Assembly: GCA_019239815.1 (NCBI GenBank)
Contig: JAFAZL010000279.1
Coordinates: 1 to 6,147 of the forward strand
Direction of reading: 5' to 3'
Origin: Acidobacteriota bacterium
Lineage (GTDB): Bacteria > Acidobacteriota > Terriglobia > Acidoferrales > UBA7541
DNA: 6,147 nt
Numbering within the stretch: position 1 is the first letter of the stretch; the number at the start of each line of letters is the position of its first letter. Shown here piece after piece: positions 5,671-6,147 of this stretch. A program made the position numbers and the translations under genes. The notes beneath the pieces are model-generated. The model searched no databases and was not told the origin of the DNA. It was given only the letters and a program-made list of their open reading frames with translations.

Positions 5671-5949
5671 CTCAAGACAGATTCGTGACGAGATGCAAGT
5701 GTGAGCATGATGGTTGCCTTCGCATGCGGCACGTAACGTCGAAATTACAATTGAATCGATGAATGAGAGTCATGTCGACAAATTACTTCTTGAAATAATT
5801 TTGGAAAACAAGCGTCTGATAATTTTCTGTATCAACTTTGAGATTCACAAAGTCATATACCTCGCATATTTCCATAGAACCGCCGAGATTCAGTTTTTCT
5901 AAGCGCTACATTCTGAACATATTCCAGAAGCATACTTTTGTTTTCTCAC
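5671..5949. other. AT-rich non-coding region upstream of the sigma54 promoter
   Basis: GC is about one third by hand count over 5761-5880, well below the neighbouring genes. No supported gene is present; the best open frame here (5714-5902) needs a TTG start, has no Shine-Dalgarno and resembles nothing I know. It contains two inverted repeats noted separately and two copies of ATAATTTT (5795-5802, 5819-5826) 24 bp apart. Low GC fits a bendable regulatory region serving the promoter at 5950. Confidence 0.5.
5835..5853. promoter_or_regulatory. Candidate enhancer (UAS) palindrome for a sigma54 activator
   Basis: ACTTTG (5835-5840) and CAAAGT (5848-5853) form a perfect 6-bp inverted repeat with a 7-nt spacer. 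It lies about 120-140 bp upstream of the predicted start at 5976, the usual distance for enhancer-binding proteins. A second, shorter repeat, TTCTG/CAGAA (5911-5915, 5925-5929), lies nearer the promoter. The role is inferred from position only. Confidence 0.3.
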
Positions 5950-5965
5950 TGGCACGCGCATTGCA
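5950..5965 (+). promoter_or_regulatory. Sigma54 (RpoN) -24/-12 promoter
   Basis: TGGCACGCGCATTGCA matches the sigma54 consensus TGGCACG-N4-TTGCA without mismatch. GG is at 5951-5952 and GC at 5963-5964, with the required spacing. It predicts a start near 5976 and an 86-nt leader to ATG 6062. No sigma70-type promoter of comparable quality was seen between 5668 and 6061. Such promoters need an ATP-using enhancer-binding activator, which is not encoded in the window. Confidence 0.8.
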
Positions 5966-6045
5966 TTGAGATGTGGCATCAGGGTCGTGACTAGCTCTGC
6001 CCAGGGGGGAGCAGCGCCAGGGTTTCACTTGGTTCGCTATCTCTT

Positions 6046-6052
6046 GGGAGGA
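6046..6052 (+). promoter_or_regulatory. Strong Shine-Dalgarno for the final gene
   Basis: GGGAGGA lies nine bases before ATG 6062 and supports that start for the partial gene. Confidence 0.7.
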
Positions 6053-6061
6053 ACTGTCGCA

Positions 6062-6147
6062 ATGCATAGGTTCGCAGTACGAGCAGTGATAGTAGTGTTC
6101 TTTAGTTGGTTGTTGGTTGTCGCACCCACCCTTGCCGATCTCACTGG
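6062..6147 (+). CDS. Exported protein, N-terminus only (3' truncated)
   Basis: Only 28 codons and two bases are in the window. They encode a textbook Sec signal peptide: a basic start (MHRFAVR), a hydrophobic core (AVIVVFFSWLLVVA) and a likely cleavage site at PTLA-DLTG around residues 25-26. ATG 6062 is supported by the upstream GGGAGGA. The mature protein begins DLTG. In acidobacteria many large TonB-dependent, Oar-like outer-membrane proteins begin their mature part with a similar short motif before a carboxypeptidase-like repeat, but four residues are too few to claim this. The sigma54 promoter at 5950 probably controls it, implying expression on demand (for example a nutrient or surface signal) through an activator encoded elsewhere. 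Confidence 0.75.
   Translation, partial: MHRFAVRAVIVVFFSWLLVVAPTLADLT

Noticed and set aside
5714..5902. Plus-strand 62-codon frame in the AT-rich spacer
   Set aside because: TTG start without Shine-Dalgarno and no similarity I can recognise; chance frame in AT-rich DNA.

Overview
The window looks like a chromosomal segment of a moderately GC-rich Gram-negative bacterium, most likely an acidobacterium. This rests on recognising the protein styles (the ECF sigma factor with its TonB-C-like anti-sigma partner, the membrane-anchored CAP protein, the spermidine-synthase-like methyltransferase), not on a database search. All supported genes are on the + strand. No tRNA, rRNA, CRISPR array, insertion sequence or phage gene was seen.

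Layout: (1) 2-448, the 3' end of a spermidine-synthase-like protein. (2) 449-882, a long non-coding leader with a good sigma70-type promoter, a tandem pair of ~40-bp repeats and several perfect inverted repeats. (3) 883-2510, an ECF sigma factor and a membrane zinc-finger anti-sigma factor, overlapping by ATGA and so probably translationally coupled. (4) 2700-3815, a membrane-anchored CAP/SCP-domain protein with its own strong Shine-Dalgarno. (5) 3816-3983, a regulatory gap with a perfect 6-4-6 palindrome inside a candidate promoter. (6) 3984-4733, a classical SDR oxidoreductase, followed by a strong intrinsic terminator at 4791-4839. (7) 4909-5667, a protein with a basic N-terminus, a winged helix and a degenerate nucleotidyltransferase-like domain; its stop codon lies inside a 9-bp perfect inverted repeat. 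(8) 5668-6061, an AT-rich non-coding region ending in a near-perfect sigma54 (RpoN) promoter. (9) 6062 to the window end, the start of an exported protein.

How they may work together: the sigma/anti-sigma pair forms an envelope-stress or cell-surface signalling switch, and the next gene encodes an envelope protein with a similar juxtamembrane motif. The SDR seems to be a separate unit, probably repressed by a TetR-type regulator encoded elsewhere. The last gene appears to be under RpoN and an enhancer-binding activator. No wholly new multi-gene system is evident. The most distinctive signals are regulatory: the sigma54 promoter, the SDR operator and the structured leader before the sigma-factor gene.
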